Source: Proteromonas lacertae
Lineage: Eukaryota; Sar; Bigyra; Opalinata; Proteromonadidae
Direction: 5' to 3'
Assembly (NCBI GenBank): GCA_002245135.1
Contig: NGBS01001248.1
Location: 1-22,246, forward strand
Length of the DNA stretch: 22,246 nucleotides
Position 1 is the first letter of the stretch. Each line of letters starts with the position of its first letter. Position numbers and translations under genes: made by a program. Below are positions 21,547-22,246 of the stretch, piece after piece. The notes beneath the pieces are model-generated. The model was given only the letters and a program-made list of their open reading frames with translations. It was not told the DNA's origin and did not search any database.

Positions 21547-22246
21547 ATAATCGATGTTTAATCTTATCATCAATACAAATGTTATTGCGATAATTAATGG
21601 ATTGTTATTCTCTAACAATGTAGGAATAAGTTCATCAAATTCATTCAAATACAGAAAGTGAGTTGTTTCTTCTATGATATATAAATATAAAAATATAATA
21701 TATACGATCAAGTTGTTCAATATAAACATCATTGAATATGATATCAGCTAAATACTTGTTCAAATTTTGATTCTTTGTTGGAGTAAAATACATTCTACTT
21801 ATTTCTGGACTTTTGTTATTATAATTCAATAACTTTGTATCATTAATGATATAACTCTTTCTTATCATATTTAAATCATTTACATCCAATTCTTTCCAGT
21901 TAATGTAATTAAAAACATTTCTAAAACTATCCTGTAAGTCACTCTTTGTTAATACTTTTTCTTTTGACTTGACAGTATAGTAATAATTAAGAAGATTCTT
22001 TAACAAGTGATGTTCATCTGCAATTATTAAGTTGGGGATTTTCAATATGTAAATTATAGCATCTATCGTATTAGAAAGTATTCTGTTATCTTCTAATAAA
22101 ATCCATCCATTGTATAAGATAAAATCATTTGTTACATTCATTATATCATTCATCGAATTTTCTTGTAATTCTGGTAACATGTTAAGGAAATGATTGACTC
22201 TCTATCGTCATATGATTCAATATGTAATTCTTACATATCTCATATA
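20381..22246 (-). CDS. BACK-like, He_PIG and SPRY-like domain protein (5' end outside window)
   Basis: Readable exons are 22246-22235 (partial), 22201-21706, 21671-21543 and 21484-20381; introns of 33, 34 and 58 nt. The N-terminal part, with FRNVFNYINWKELDVNDL, resembles the BACK region that follows BTB domains, so a BTB domain may lie beyond the window; this is tentative. A helical repeat-like middle leads to a clear He_PIG immunoglobulin-like domain (YSIEPNLPSGLSIDKCSGII, SGEPETLCEKTEYEVTCEN) and a C-terminal SPRY-like region (GDVLEVIFDLKNRYMNYIIN, then LYPFVEL). Two missing bases are needed, near 21187 and 20662. BTB-BACK proteins often hand substrates to Cullin-3 and SPRY domains bind partners, so a ubiquitin-adaptor role is possible but unproven. 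It converges on the tuberin-like gene with 158 bp between the stops. Confidence 0.6.
21507..21541. repeat. (AT)17 microsatellite inside an intron
   Basis: An uninterrupted AT dinucleotide run fills the 5' part of the 58-nt intron (21542-21485) of the minus-strand gene, starting directly at its GTATAT donor. Length is likely to vary between individuals and to be error-prone in sequencing. Confidence 0.95.

Overview
The window is eukaryotic nuclear DNA from a very AT-rich, gene-dense, probably unicellular organism. It shows spliceosomal introns with GT..AG ends, a standard genetic code (TAA and TAG close the genes that can be read to their ends), codons ending mostly in A or T, and Asn/Ser-rich low-complexity protein segments. 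The introns are tiny: I place 28 inside genes, mostly 24-39 nt, usually starting GTAT and ending TAG, plus one more at the right edge. A Rab23-like GTPase hints at a lineage with cilia or flagella. The lineage is not settled: an early-branching fungus, an amoebozoan or an anaerobic protist would all fit. I see no tRNA, rRNA, CRISPR array, transposon or virus-like element.

Layout. Minus strand, 73-6714: a Rab23-like small GTPase, a glyoxalase II-type metallo-beta-lactamase hydrolase, and an intronless full-length ABCB/P-glycoprotein-type exporter. A 717-bp divergent spacer follows; it contains a second copy of the 5' end of the hydrolase gene. Plus strand, 7432-20222: a pseudokinase fused to a long leucine-rich repeat (LRR) array, an unrecognised basic protein, a secreted single-thioredoxin P5/PDIA6-like disulfide isomerase, and a giant tuberin/RalGAP-alpha-like protein with a C-terminal Rap/Ran-GAP domain. 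Minus strand, 22246-20381 and leaving the window at its 5' end: a protein with a BACK-like helical region, a He_PIG immunoglobulin-like domain and a SPRY-like domain.

The genes do not form one pathway. Two of them, the Rab23-like GTPase and the tuberin/RalGAP-like GAP, belong to small-GTPase signalling. The PDI serves the secretory pathway, the ABC protein exports substrates at a membrane, and the hydrolase detoxifies methylglyoxal-derived thioesters. The pseudokinase-LRR and BACK/He_PIG/SPRY proteins look like lineage-specific scaffolds and are the least familiar content.

Caution on sequence quality. Several genes need single-base indels, mainly in homopolymers, to read through, although every catalytic motif is intact. 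The ABC gene needs about 13, the Rab gene 3, the BACK/SPRY gene 2, and the hydrolase, LRR and tuberin genes 1 each; the PDI gene needs none. This looks like residual long-read error, unevenly corrected, rather than gene decay.
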